This document shows, piece after piece, positions 1 to 6,869 of a stretch of DNA of 9,508 bases. The position numbers and the translations under genes are program-made. Numbering within the stretch: the stretch's first letter is position 1; the number at the start of each line of letters is the position of its first letter. Origin of the DNA: JBBQSN01 sp038213835 (GTDB lineage: Bacteria > Actinomycetota > Actinomycetes > Actinomycetales > CAWJMD01); assembly GCA_038213835.1 (NCBI GenBank), contig JBBQSN010000138.1:1-9508 (forward strand), read 5' to 3'. Under the pieces are notes generated by a model. The model searched no databases. It was not told the DNA's origin and was given only the letters and a program-made list of their open reading frames with translations.

Positions 1-648
1 CTCCACCGCGACCCGCACGGCCTCGTCGGCGCCGTGCGTGGGCCGGTACAGCTTCTTCAGAGACCCGCGGGCGAACAGCGAGCCGGAGCCCACCGAGTGG
101 TGGCCGTGCTCCTCGTACCGGCCGCCGGTGACGTCGTAGGAGAAGATCCGGCCCGTGCCCGAGTCGAGGTCGTACCCGGCGAACAGCGGGACGACGGCCA
201 GGCCCTGCATGGCCAGGCCCAGGTTGCCCCGGATCATGGTGGCCAGCCGGTTCGCCTTGCCGTCCAGGCTGAGCAGGACGCCCTCGATCTTCTCGTAGTG
301 CTCGAGCTCGACCTGGAACAGCCGCACCATCTCGACCGCGAGGCCTGCCGCACCGGCGATGCCGACGCAGGAGTACTCGTCCGCCGGGAAGACCTTCTCG
401 ATCTCGCGGTTGGCGATCAGGTTGCCCATCGTGGCGCGACGGTCACCCGCCATCACCACGCCCCCGGGGAAGTTCATCGCGACGATGGTGGTGGCGTGCG
501 GCGCCTGCGGCACCGACCCGGCGGGCAGGGGACGGTGCCCCGGCAGCAGGTCCGGGTCGTGCGTGCGCAGGAACTCGGTGAACGACGACGAGCCGGTCGC
601 CGTGAAGGCCGAGGGCAGGCGTCCGGACGGGTCGCCTCCAGTGATCAC
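1..648 (-). CDS. prcB: Proteasome subunit beta (PrcB), 3' end cut by window edge
   Basis: This is the catalytic beta subunit of the bacterial 20S proteasome, which forms the inner heptameric rings and cleaves peptide bonds with an N-terminal threonine. I read 216 codons before the window ends, so about a quarter of the protein is missing. The GTG start at 648-646 shares two bases with the pup stop codon, which implies translational coupling; a weak AAGGG lies just upstream inside pup. Residues 1-52 look like the propeptide. The mature enzyme would begin at Thr53 in HATTIVA. From that threonine, Asp17 (in AGDRR) and Lys33 (in EIEKVF) sit at the canonical active-site positions. The motifs GIAG, VELEHYEK and GSGSLFA are also typical of actinobacterial PrcB. 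Alanine rather than glycine precedes the cleavage site. The protein is expected to act in the cytosol with PrcA, which should lie just outside the window. Confidence 0.97.
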   Translation of the reverse strand, partial: MITGGDPSGRLPSAFTATGSSSFTEFLRTHDPDLLPGHRPLPAGSVPQAPHATTIVAMNFPGGVVMAGDRRATMGNLIANREIEKVFPADEYSCVGIAGAAGLAVEMVRLFQVELEHYEKIEGVLLSLDGKANRLATMIRGNLGLAMQGLAVVPLFAGYDLDSGTGRIFSYDVTGGRYEEHGHHSVGSGSLFARGSLKKLYRPTHGADEAVRVAVE

Positions 649-842
649 TGGCCGCCCTTCTGGACGAACCCACGGACGAACGACTCCGAGTTGGTCTCCA
701 GGACGTCGTCGATCTCGTCCAGCAGGGAGTCGATGTCGTCGGTGTTGACCTGGGACGTGGGCGCGGTGGGCGGCGGCGCGGGCGCCTCGTCGGGCTCGTC
801 GCCGTCACGGCGCTGCGGTCGTTGCTGCTCCTGGCCGGACAT
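645..842 (-). CDS. pup: Prokaryotic ubiquitin-like protein Pup
   Basis: This 65-residue protein is the tag that marks proteins for the proteasome. Its C-terminus is GGQ, so Dop must first deamidate the last glutamine to glutamate before PafA can join it to a substrate lysine. The N-terminal third is disordered and rich in Gln, Arg, Asp and Pro (a run of prolines at about 17-28). The C-terminal half (about 34-60, with DDIDSLLDEIDDVLE) is the conserved region that folds into a helix on the ARC coiled coil. The length matches the family (about 64). The only lysine is Lys62, in QKGGQ; other Pups often have extra N-terminal lysines that can accept another Pup. The start has a good GGGAGGT at 852-846. 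The stop overlaps the prcB start. Identification is secure from the C-terminal motif and the neighbours. Confidence 0.97.
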   Translation of the reverse strand: MSGQEQQRPQRRDGDEPDEAPAPPPTAPTSQVNTDDIDSLLDEIDDVLETNSESFVRGFVQKGGQ

Positions 843-845
843 CGG

Positions 846-852
846 ACCTCCC
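846..852 (-). promoter_or_regulatory. Ribosome binding site of pup
   Basis: GGGAGGT ends three bases before the ATG of pup, in a good position to recruit ribosomes. It supports the short 65-residue reading. Confidence 0.7.
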
Positions 853-905
853 GGGTGTCGTCCTGCCGTGCGTTCCGGCCTGCTCAGCCGTTCCGTCCTG
901 CACCG

Positions 906-911
906 ATCCTA
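906..911 (-). promoter_or_regulatory. Candidate -10 element of an internal pup-prcB promoter
   Basis: TAGGAT fits the actinobacterial TANNNT -10 consensus and lies about 65 bases before the pup start, in the 148-base gap after dop. I see no good TTGACA-like -35 at the usual 16-18 base spacing, so this is a weak single-element call. If active, it would let the highly needed Pup and core-particle subunits be made in excess over Dop and ARC. Confidence 0.3.
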
Positions 912-954
912 GGCAGCCCTGCCGACACCTGCCCCGCCGCCCCGCGGATCGAGA

Positions 955-990
955 CCGGACGGCGACCTGGCCGCGGCCCCGGTGGTCCGG
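955..990 (-). terminator. Hairpin directly after dop (attenuator or weak terminator)
   Basis: The arms CCGGAC and GTCCGG enclose 24 bases that contain a further ACC/GGT pair and the self-complementary GGCCGCGGCC. The structure begins right after the dop stop codon. No U-tract follows, so it could be a partial terminator, an RNA-stability element or a processing site between dop and pup. Function is inferred only from the inverted repeats and the position. Confidence 0.35.
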
Positions 991-2532
991 TCAGCGGCGG
1001 GTGAGCGCCCGGACCAGGTCGGCGGCGGACCCGCAGGAGTCCAGCAGCGCGCCGACGTGCTCCTTGGTGCCGCGCAGCGGCTCCAGCATCGGCACCCGCT
1101 GCAGCGAGGGGTGCCCGGGGACGTCGAAGATCAGCGAGTCCCAGCTGGCCGCGGTCACCTCGCGGCCGAACCGGGCCAGGCACTGGCCACGGAAGTATGC
1201 GCGGGTGTCCTCGGGGGGGTCGGTGACCGCGGCCCGCACCACCTGGGGGTCGAGCAGCCGCTCGACCGCGCCGCGCTCCAGCAGCCGGTGGTACAGACCG
1301 CGTTCGGGACGCACGTCGCCGTACTGCAGGTCGATGGCCTGGATCCGGTGGTGGTCCCATCCGACACCCTCGCGCTCCCGGAACCCCTCCAGCAGGCGGA
1401 GCTTGGCGACCCAGTCCAGCTCGCGGGCGCACGACATCGGGTCGCGGGCGAGCCGGTCGAGCAGGTCGCCCCAGCGCGCCAGCACGTCCCGGGTCTGCTC
1501 GTCGGCGTCCTGCCCCCAGCGGTCGTCGACGAACTCGGTGGCGGCCTGCAGGTAGCGCTGCTGCAGCTCGACCGCGGTGAGACGGGTGCCGTCGCGCAGG
1601 GTGACGAGCGCGCGCAGCGTGGGGTCGTGGCTCACCGCGTGCAGGGTCGAGACCGGGTTCTGCACCGTGAGGTCGGGCAGCGTCCGCGCCTCGATCATGT
1701 CCAGCACCAGCGCGGTGGTGCCCATCTTCAGGTAGCCGGCCACCTCGGAGAGGTTCGCGTCGCCGATGATCACGTGCAGCCGCCGGTGCTTGTCGGCGCT
1801 GGCGTGCGGTTCGTCGCGGGTGTTGATGATCGGCCGCTTCAGCGTGGTCTCCAGACCCACCTCGACCTCGAAGAAGTCGGCCCGCTGCGAGACCTGGAAG
1901 CCCGGCGTCTCACCGGACTGGCCGAGGCCGACCCGTCCGGCCCCGGTGAAGACCTGGCGGGTCACGAAGAACGGGATCAGGCCGCGCACGATGTCGGGAA
2001 AGGCGGTGGCCCGGTCCATCAGGTAGTTCTCGTGCGTGCCGTACGAGGCGCCCTTGTTGTCGGTGGTGTTCTTGTACAGGTTCACCGGTGGCTGCCCCGG
2101 GACGTCGGCGAGCCGGCGCACCGCCTCCAGCATCACCAGCTCGCCGGCCTTGTCCCAGCGCAGCGCGTCGAGCGGGTTCGTCACCTCGGGGCTGGAGTAC
2201 TCGGGGTGGGCGTGGTCGACGTAGAGCCGGGCGCCGTTGGTCAGCACCACGTTCGCCAGCGTCGGGTCGTCCAGCTCGTCGGAGAGCTCGCCTCCCGGAC
2301 GGTCGGTGAGCTGGCTCGGGTGCGCCTGCTGGCGGCCGAGCTGCCACCCTCGGGCGTCGCTCAGCGGCTGCTCGTCCTCGTAGTCCCAGCGGGCGCGGCC
2401 GGCCCGCGCGCCGAGCGGCGCGGCGTAGGCGTTGACCACCTGGCCCGACATCAGCATCGGGTTGGCGGCCGGGTCGCCGGCGGCCGAGACGCCGTACTCG
2501 GTCTCGATCCCCATCACGCGGCGAACCGTCAT
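991..2532 (-). CDS. dop: Pup deamidase/depupylase Dop
   Basis: Dop belongs to the carboxylate-amine ligase-like (glutamine synthetase-related) family. It converts the C-terminal Gln of Pup to Glu and also cuts Pup off tagged proteins. The product has 513 residues, close to the roughly 500 usual for Dop. Visible landmarks are the nucleotide/metal-binding start GIETEYGV with Glu10, and the catalytic aspartate Asp106 in LYVDHAHPEYSSPE. Further on come KNTTDNKGASYGTHENYL (about 154-171) and RPIINTRDEPHA. An insertion of about 45 residues (about 42-88, with WDYEDEQPLSDARGW) matches the Dop-loop that the ligase PafA lacks, which separates the two paralogues. The ATG at 2532 has an in-frame stop four codons upstream and a modest AGGG seven bases before it; a start at codon 6 or 7 is possible but has no better site. 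The neighbours arc and pup agree with the assignment. Confidence 0.96.
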   Translation of the reverse strand: MTVRRVMGIETEYGVSAAGDPAANPMLMSGQVVNAYAAPLGARAGRARWDYEDEQPLSDARGWQLGRQQAHPSQLTDRPGGELSDELDDPTLANVVLTNGARLYVDHAHPEYSSPEVTNPLDALRWDKAGELVMLEAVRRLADVPGQPPVNLYKNTTDNKGASYGTHENYLMDRATAFPDIVRGLIPFFVTRQVFTGAGRVGLGQSGETPGFQVSQRADFFEVEVGLETTLKRPIINTRDEPHASADKHRRLHVIIGDANLSEVAGYLKMGTTALVLDMIEARTLPDLTVQNPVSTLHAVSHDPTLRALVTLRDGTRLTAVELQQRYLQAATEFVDDRWGQDADEQTRDVLARWGDLLDRLARDPMSCARELDWVAKLRLLEGFREREGVGWDHHRIQAIDLQYGDVRPERGLYHRLLERGAVERLLDPQVVRAAVTDPPEDTRAYFRGQCLARFGREVTAASWDSLIFDVPGHPSLQRVPMLEPLRGTKEHVGALLDSCGSAADLVRALTRR

Positions 2533-2701
2533 GGGTCGACCCTACGGACTCCTCGGTGCAGATCGCGTCCGGGCGTCGGCGAGGACTCCTTGGCCTGGCA
2601 CGCGGCCACCGGGTCCTTCTCGGCCGGGTTCGACTGCTCCAGGACACGGCGGCCCGGCTGCCGACCGTCCGGAGGCTCGCGGCGGGCCGCCACCGGTCGT
2701 C
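2533..2701 (-). other. arc-dop intergenic gap with a bulged hairpin
   Basis: This 169-base gap holds no gene that I can support. At 2642-2670, about 31 bases after the arc stop, GGAC/GTCC, GG/CC and CGGC/GCCG can stack into one hairpin with small bulges and a six-base loop. No U-tract follows. It might attenuate transcription from arc into dop, or be chance pairing in GC-rich DNA. I see no convincing promoter. The dop ribosome site near the left end is weak: an AGGG seven bases before the ATG, and a GAGGAG that is too far away. Confidence 0.3.
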
Positions 2702-4468
2702 CTACAGGTACTGGCCCGTGTTCGACACGGTGTCGATCGTGCGACCCGGCTCGGAACCCTTCTTGCCCTGGATGATCGTGCGGATGTAGACGATCCGCTC
2801 GCCCTTCTTGCCGGAGATGCGGGCCCAGTCGTCCGGGTTCGTCGTGTTCGGGAGGTCCTCGTTCTCCTTGAACTCGTCGACGCACGCCGCCAGCAGGTGG
2901 TCGACCCGGATCCCCTTCTGCTGCAGGGTGAGCCAGTCCTTGATCGCCATCTTCTTGGCCCGGTCGACGATGTTCTGGATCATGGCGCCCGAGTTGAAGT
3001 CCTTGAAGTACAGGATCTCCTTGTCGCCGCCGGCGTAGGTGACCTCGAGGAACTGGTTCTCCTCCGTCTCGGCGTACATGCGCTCGACCGTGGCCTGGAT
3101 CATCGCCTCGACCGTCCCGTCGGCGGACCCGCCGTTCTCGGCCAGGTCGTCCGCGTGCAGCGGCAGGGTCGGGACGAGGTACTTGGTGAAGATGTCGCGC
3201 GCCGCCTCGGCGTCCGGGCGGTGGATCTTGACCTTAACGTCGAGCCGGCCCGGACGCAGGATCGCGGGGTCGATCATGTACTCGCGATTGGAGGCGCCAA
3301 TGACGATCACTTTGTCCAACCGCTCCACGCCGTCGATCTCGGCCAGCAGCTGCGGCACGATCGTGGTCTCGACGTCGGAGGACACGCCTGAGCCGCGGGT
3401 GCGGAACAGCGACTCCATCTCGTCGAAGAACACCACGACCGGTGTACCCTCCGAGGCCTTCTCCCGCGCCCGGGCGAAGATGAGCCGGATGTGCCGCTCG
3501 GTCTCGCCGACGTACTTGTTGAGCAGCTCGGGACCCTTGATGTTCAGGAAGTACGACGTGGCCTCGCTCTGCCCCGTCTTGGCCGCCGACTGCATCGCGA
3601 GCGAGCGCGCCACCGCCTTGGCGATCAGCGTCTTGCCGCACCCGGGCGGGCCGTACAGCAGGATGCCCTTGGGGGCCTTGAGCCCGTGCTCGCGGAACAG
3701 GTCGGGATGCGCGAACGGCAGCTCGACGGCGTCGCGGATCTGCTCGATCTGCCCGGCCAGGCCGCCGATGTCGGAGTAGTCGATGTCGGGGACCTCTTCG
3801 AGGACGAGCTCCTCGACCTCTGCCTTGGGGATCTTCTCGTAGACGTAGCCCGAACGCGGCTCGAGCGTGACGGCGTCGCCGACCCGCAGCTTCTCGCCGG
3901 CCAGCGACCCCGCGAGGCGCACGACGCGCTCCTCGTCGGCGCGGGCCAGGACGAGGGCGCGGTCGCCCTCCAACAGCTCCTTGATCGTGACGAGCTCGCC
4001 GGTGCGCTCGTACCCGACAGCCGTGACCACGTTGAGCGCCTCGTTGAGCATGACCTCCTGGCCGGGACCCACCTCGGCGCGGTCGATGGTGGGGCTCATC
4101 GCCACCCGCAGCTTGCGCCCGGCCTGGACGACGTCGACGGTGCCGTCCTCGTGCGCCTCGACGAAGGTGGCGTACCCGTTGGGCGGCTGCGCCAGCCGGT
4201 CGACCTCCGTGCGCAGCGTGACGAGCTGCTCGCGGGCGTCGCCGAGGGTGCGCTGGAGCCGCTCGTTGCGGTTGAGCAGGTCGTCGGCCTGGCGCTGCAG
4301 CAGTGCGACCCGGTCCTCGAGGGAGCGCACGCGCCCCGGCTGCTCGGTGACCCGGCGGCGCAACGAGGCGATCTCCGAGCGCAGCAGCTCGACCTCGCGG
4401 ATCGTGGCGGCGTCGTGACCCTGCTCGGCCCCGTGCCCTGACCCGTGCGTCGACCCGTGCTCCGTCAT
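2702..4468 (-). CDS. arc: Proteasome-associated AAA+ ATPase ARC (Mpa)
   Basis: ARC forms the hexameric ring that binds pupylated proteins, unfolds them with ATP and threads them into the 20S core. The 588-residue product shows an N-terminal coiled coil (about 24-95) that receives Pup, then a double OB-fold region (about 96-225). The AAA+ module follows: Walker A GPPGCGKT at 273-280, pore-loop KYVG at 318-321, Walker B VVVFFDE at 344-350, sensor-1 Asn394 in GASN, and arginine fingers in RPGR (405-408). The C-terminus is GQYL, the tail that docks into pockets of the PrcA ring. The ATG at 4468 is chosen because GGGGAGGT lies four bases upstream; a longer in-frame reading to 4621 would overlap trmI and lacks conserved residues. 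The first 18 residues are unusually rich in His and Gly. The gene starts 34 bases after trmI, so it is probably co-transcribed. Confidence 0.97.
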   Translation of the reverse strand: MTEHGSTHGSGHGAEQGHDAATIREVELLRSEIASLRRRVTEQPGRVRSLEDRVALLQRQADDLLNRNERLQRTLGDAREQLVTLRTEVDRLAQPPNGYATFVEAHEDGTVDVVQAGRKLRVAMSPTIDRAEVGPGQEVMLNEALNVVTAVGYERTGELVTIKELLEGDRALVLARADEERVVRLAGSLAGEKLRVGDAVTLEPRSGYVYEKIPKAEVEELVLEEVPDIDYSDIGGLAGQIEQIRDAVELPFAHPDLFREHGLKAPKGILLYGPPGCGKTLIAKAVARSLAMQSAAKTGQSEATSYFLNIKGPELLNKYVGETERHIRLIFARAREKASEGTPVVVFFDEMESLFRTRGSGVSSDVETTIVPQLLAEIDGVERLDKVIVIGASNREYMIDPAILRPGRLDVKVKIHRPDAEAARDIFTKYLVPTLPLHADDLAENGGSADGTVEAMIQATVERMYAETEENQFLEVTYAGGDKEILYFKDFNSGAMIQNIVDRAKKMAIKDWLTLQQKGIRVDHLLAACVDEFKENEDLPNTTNPDDWARISGKKGERIVYIRTIIQGKKGSEPGRTIDTVSNTGQYL

Positions 4469-4470
4469 CG

Positions 4471-4495
4471 AGACCTCCCCGGGGGATCGTGGTCT
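4471..4495 (-). promoter_or_regulatory. arc ribosome binding site inside a predicted hairpin
   Basis: GGGGAGGT at 4480-4473 is a strong Shine-Dalgarno for arc. The bases GGGA-GGTCT (4479-4471) can pair with TCCC (4486-4483) and AGACC (4495-4491). That gives nine pairs with a three-base loop and a four-base bulge (4490-4487), and buries the site. The trmI stop codon lies only seven bases upstream of the hairpin, so a ribosome finishing trmI would open it. This suggests translational coupling, inferred from base pairing only. Confidence 0.4.
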
Positions 4496-4502
4496 GCCCA
4501 AC

Positions 4503-5606
4503 CTAACCCGGCGGGTCCTGCTCGGCCGGGCGGACCCGCCCGGTCGTGTCCGGGCCGAGACCAGGACGACCCACGTCGCGCCGGACCCGACGGACCTTCT
4601 TGTCCGAGACGGCCCGCTCACCGAGGTCCTCGGCCGACCACTCGGCGTCGCCCCAGTGGTCCTCGCCCAGCTCGCTGCCCCTGGCCGGGCGACGACGACG
4701 CACCGGTGCGGCCACGCCGTCGGCCATCCGCCGGGTGGTCAGCAGGAACCCGGTGTGACCGACCATCCGGTGCTGCGGACGCACCGCGAGGCCCTCGAGG
4801 TGCCAGCCGCGCACGATCGACTCCCAGGCCGCGGGCTCGGTGTAGCCACCGTGGCCGCGGATCTCCTCGGCCAGCCGGGACAGCTGCGTCGCGGTCGCCA
4901 CGTACCCGATCAGCACGCCACCGGGGGCCAGCGCGGTCGCGGCGACGTCCAGGCACTCCCACGGAGCGAGCATGTCGAGCACCACGCGGTCGACCGTTCC
5001 CGGCGACTCGGCCTCGGGCAGCACCTCCACGAGGTCGCCGACGGTCACCGTCCAGGCAGGGTGGGGTCCGCCGAAGAAGGACTCGACGTTGCCGCGCGCG
5101 ATGTCGGCGAAGTCGGCCCGCCGCTCCACCGAGTGCAGGTGCCCGGAGTCGCCCACGGCGCGCAGCAGGGACATCGACAGCGCGCCGGACCCGACGCCCG
5201 CCTCGACCACGCGGGCGCCCGGGAACACGTCGGCCATCGCCACCACCTGGCCCGCGTCCTTGGGGTAGACGACCGCGGCCCCGCGCGGCATGGACAGCAC
5301 GTAGTCGCTCAGCAGGGGGCGCAGCACCAGGTAGTCGATACCGGCGGTGTTCGTGACGACCGAGCCCTCCGGGCCGTCGATGAGGTCGTCGTGGTCGAAC
5401 ATGCCCCGGTGGGTGTGGAACTGCGCCCCCGGGGTGAGGGTGATGGTGTGCAGCCGGCCCTTGGGGTCGGTGAGCTGGACCCGCTCCCCCACCCGCAGCG
5501 GCCCGCGCCGGGTCGCGGCGCCCGTCGGCTCCTCGGCCACGGACGGCCCGTCGGCGCGAGGTCGCAGGTCCGGGGTGGTGGCGGGGTCGTTCGGCTCGCT
5601 GGGCAC
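4503..5606 (-). CDS. trmI: tRNA (adenine-58-N1)-methyltransferase TrmI
   Basis: TrmI uses S-adenosylmethionine to methylate N1 of adenine 58 in the T-loop of tRNAs, which stabilises tRNA. The 367-residue product closely resembles mycobacterial Rv2118c over about residues 37-300. It shows the beta-barrel start VGERVQLTDPKG, HTHRG, PLLSDYVLSMPRG and VVYPKDA. The SAM-binding loop is EAGVGSGALS (135-144), and the motif-IV segment VLDMLAPWE (209-217) lies in the active site. It is longer than Rv2118c (280 residues as I recall it) through about 35 N-terminal residues and a C-terminal tail of about 67. The tail alternates basic (RRRR, KKVRRVRR) and acidic (GEDHWGDAEW) patches. No Shine-Dalgarno precedes any plausible start. 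I chose the GTG at 5606 because it follows the upstream stop and sits eight bases after a -10-like TAGACT; GTG codons 23 and 39 are alternatives. The gene is commonly found beside arc in actinobacteria. Confidence 0.93.
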   Translation of the reverse strand: MPSEPNDPATTPDLRPRADGPSVAEEPTGAATRRGPLRVGERVQLTDPKGRLHTITLTPGAQFHTHRGMFDHDDLIDGPEGSVVTNTAGIDYLVLRPLLSDYVLSMPRGAAVVYPKDAGQVVAMADVFPGARVVEAGVGSGALSMSLLRAVGDSGHLHSVERRADFADIARGNVESFFGGPHPAWTVTVGDLVEVLPEAESPGTVDRVVLDMLAPWECLDVAATALAPGGVLIGYVATATQLSRLAEEIRGHGGYTEPAAWESIVRGWHLEGLAVRPQHRMVGHTGFLLTTRRMADGVAAPVRRRRPARGSELGEDHWGDAEWSAEDLGERAVSDKKVRRVRRDVGRPGLGPDTTGRVRPAEQDPPG

Positions 5607-5614
5607 GGTCGCGG

Positions 5615-5620
5615 AGTCTA
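5615..5620 (-). promoter_or_regulatory. Candidate -10 for a leaderless trmI-arc transcript
   Basis: TAGACT matches TANNNT and ends eight bases before the trmI GTG, so transcription would begin at or within a base or two of the start codon. A loose -35-like GTGACC lies 15 bases further upstream. Leaderless GTG messages are common in actinobacteria, and no ribosome site is seen here. The element falls in the 31-base gap after the M50 gene, so it could give trmI-arc its own transcript. Confidence 0.4.
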
Positions 5621-5637
5621 GTGACGTCCGACACGGG

Positions 5638-6804
5638 TCACGAGGTCCGGCCCGGTGTCCGCGTGCGCACGCCCCGGGTGCCCGTCCCGAGCAGGGTGGC
5701 GACGACCTCCCCGACGGGGACGACCCCCACGACCCGCCCGGCGTCCACGACCACGGCGTCGCCGCCGTCGACCCGCTGGAGGGCGTCGATGAGGGCGTCG
5801 CCACCGAGGCGGGCGTCGAGCACCGAGCGCGGGTCGTGCCGGCGCGAGACCTGCTCCACCAGCACCTCGCCGTGCCGGTCAGCAGGCACGGCCTGCACGG
5901 CCTGCGGGTCGAGCACGCCCCGGACCGCGCCGTCAGGGTCGACCAGGACCACCGCCACCACGGTGCCGCGGTGCGCGCGCATCGTGTCGGCGAGGGTGGC
6001 GAGCGTGCTGCCCGCCGGCACGGCGACCGCCGGACGCATCATCGTCGCGAGGTCGAGCCGCTCGGCGCGAGAACGGATCCGGGCCCCGTTGAGGGCCTGC
6101 CCGGCGGCCGACCACAGCATCGCGCCGATGAGCGCCGCCCAGACCACCGTGAACAGCCTCAGCGGACGGCCCTGCAGCAGGGGCAGCAGGGCGTACGCGA
6201 TCGCGAGCACGGCGACGACCCGGCCGGCCCACCCCGCCACGACCGTCCCGGTGCTGCGGCTGCCGGTGATCCGCCACACCACGGCCTCGAGCACCCGGCC
6301 GCCGTCGAGCGGCAGGCCGGGGAGCAGGTTGAATACGGCCAGGAACAGGTTCGTGATGGTGAAGGCGAGCAGCAACCGACCGGCCACCGCACCGCCGTCC
6401 AGGGTGTCCGAGGCGAACGCCCCGGAGACGAGGAAGGCCAGGAGCGCCAGGACGCCGTTGGCGAGCGGGCCGACCACGGCGACCAGGACGGAGCGGCCGG
6501 CCGACGCGGCCTCGGACTCGAACTGGGTGTGCCCGCCCCAGAAGGTGATGACGATGTGCGTGGGTGGGAGACCGACGGCGCGGGCCGCCAGCGCGTGCGC
6601 GGCCTCGTGCACCAGCACCGCGAGGAACAGCGCGACGGCGTACCCGAAGGCCACGAGGTAGCCGAGCCCACCGAGCTGGGGCGCCAGCTGCTGACCGAAC
6701 AGGAACGTGACGAGACCGGCGATGAGCAGCCAGCTCCGGGAGACGTAGACGGGCACGCCCGCGACCCGGCCGACCTTCCATCCGGGAGCCGCCTGTGCGG
6801 CCAT
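5638..6804 (-). CDS. M50 family site-2-type membrane zinc metalloprotease with C-terminal CBS domains
   Basis: This 388-residue protein belongs to the intramembrane M50 proteases, which cut membrane-bound substrates such as anti-sigma factors. The zinc motif HEAAH (His66, Glu67, His70) lies in the second hydrophobic helix, and the third ligand is Asp167 in NLLPGLPLDGGR (159-170). Hydrophobic segments appear at about 24-36, 49-66, 105-130, 143-163, 186-210 and 216-236. After residue 250 the protein is soluble and carries two CBS-type stretches (about 252-305 and 320-372), which in other proteins bind adenine nucleotides. This architecture matches the Rv2625c/Rip3-like group rather than PDZ-bearing RseP/Rip1. 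The ATG has GGAGGTGG at 6815-6808. The gene is first of the proteasome-side block, 31 bases from trmI. The substrate is unknown; placement suggests, but does not prove, a link to proteasomal clearance of released fragments. Confidence 0.93.
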   Translation of the reverse strand: MAAQAAPGWKVGRVAGVPVYVSRSWLLIAGLVTFLFGQQLAPQLGGLGYLVAFGYAVALFLAVLVHEAAHALAARAVGLPPTHIVITFWGGHTQFESEAASAGRSVLVAVVGPLANGVLALLAFLVSGAFASDTLDGGAVAGRLLLAFTITNLFLAVFNLLPGLPLDGGRVLEAVVWRITGSRSTGTVVAGWAGRVVAVLAIAYALLPLLQGRPLRLFTVVWAALIGAMLWSAAGQALNGARIRSRAERLDLATMMRPAVAVPAGSTLATLADTMRAHRGTVVAVVLVDPDGAVRGVLDPQAVQAVPADRHGEVLVEQVSRRHDPRSVLDARLGGDALIDALQRVDGGDAVVVDAGRVVGVVPVGEVVATLLGTGTRGVRTRTPGRTS

Positions 6805-6869
6805 CGTCCACCTCCGTCCGTCGCCTCGGCGGTCTGCGGGTCAGGACCGGGACGCGACGGCGTGGGGCC

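Noticed and set aside
34..912. Long plus-strand reading frame of 292 codons opposite prcB and pup
   Set aside because: It is antisense to clearly identified genes, has a biased Arg/Gly/Val composition and no recognisable domain. Long antisense frames are expected at this GC content.
991..2532. PafA (Pup ligase) as identity of the gene called dop
   Set aside because: The start GIETEYG resembles PafA, but the roughly 45-residue Dop-loop before the catalytic aspartate and the place between arc and pup fit Dop.
982..2775. Plus-strand reading frame of 597 codons opposite dop
   Set aside because: It lies across all of dop, shows no family motif, and its composition (many Arg, Val, Gln, His) is that of a mirror frame of GC-rich coding DNA.
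4469..4621. N-terminal extension of ARC up to an ATG at 4621
   Set aside because: The extra 51 residues overlap trmI, lack conserved features and have no ribosome site, while the ATG at 4468 has a strong one.
5607..5804. N-terminal extension of TrmI up to an ATG at 5804
   Set aside because: It would run deep into the M50 gene and has a low-complexity Ser/Pro/Arg composition with no similarity to TrmI.
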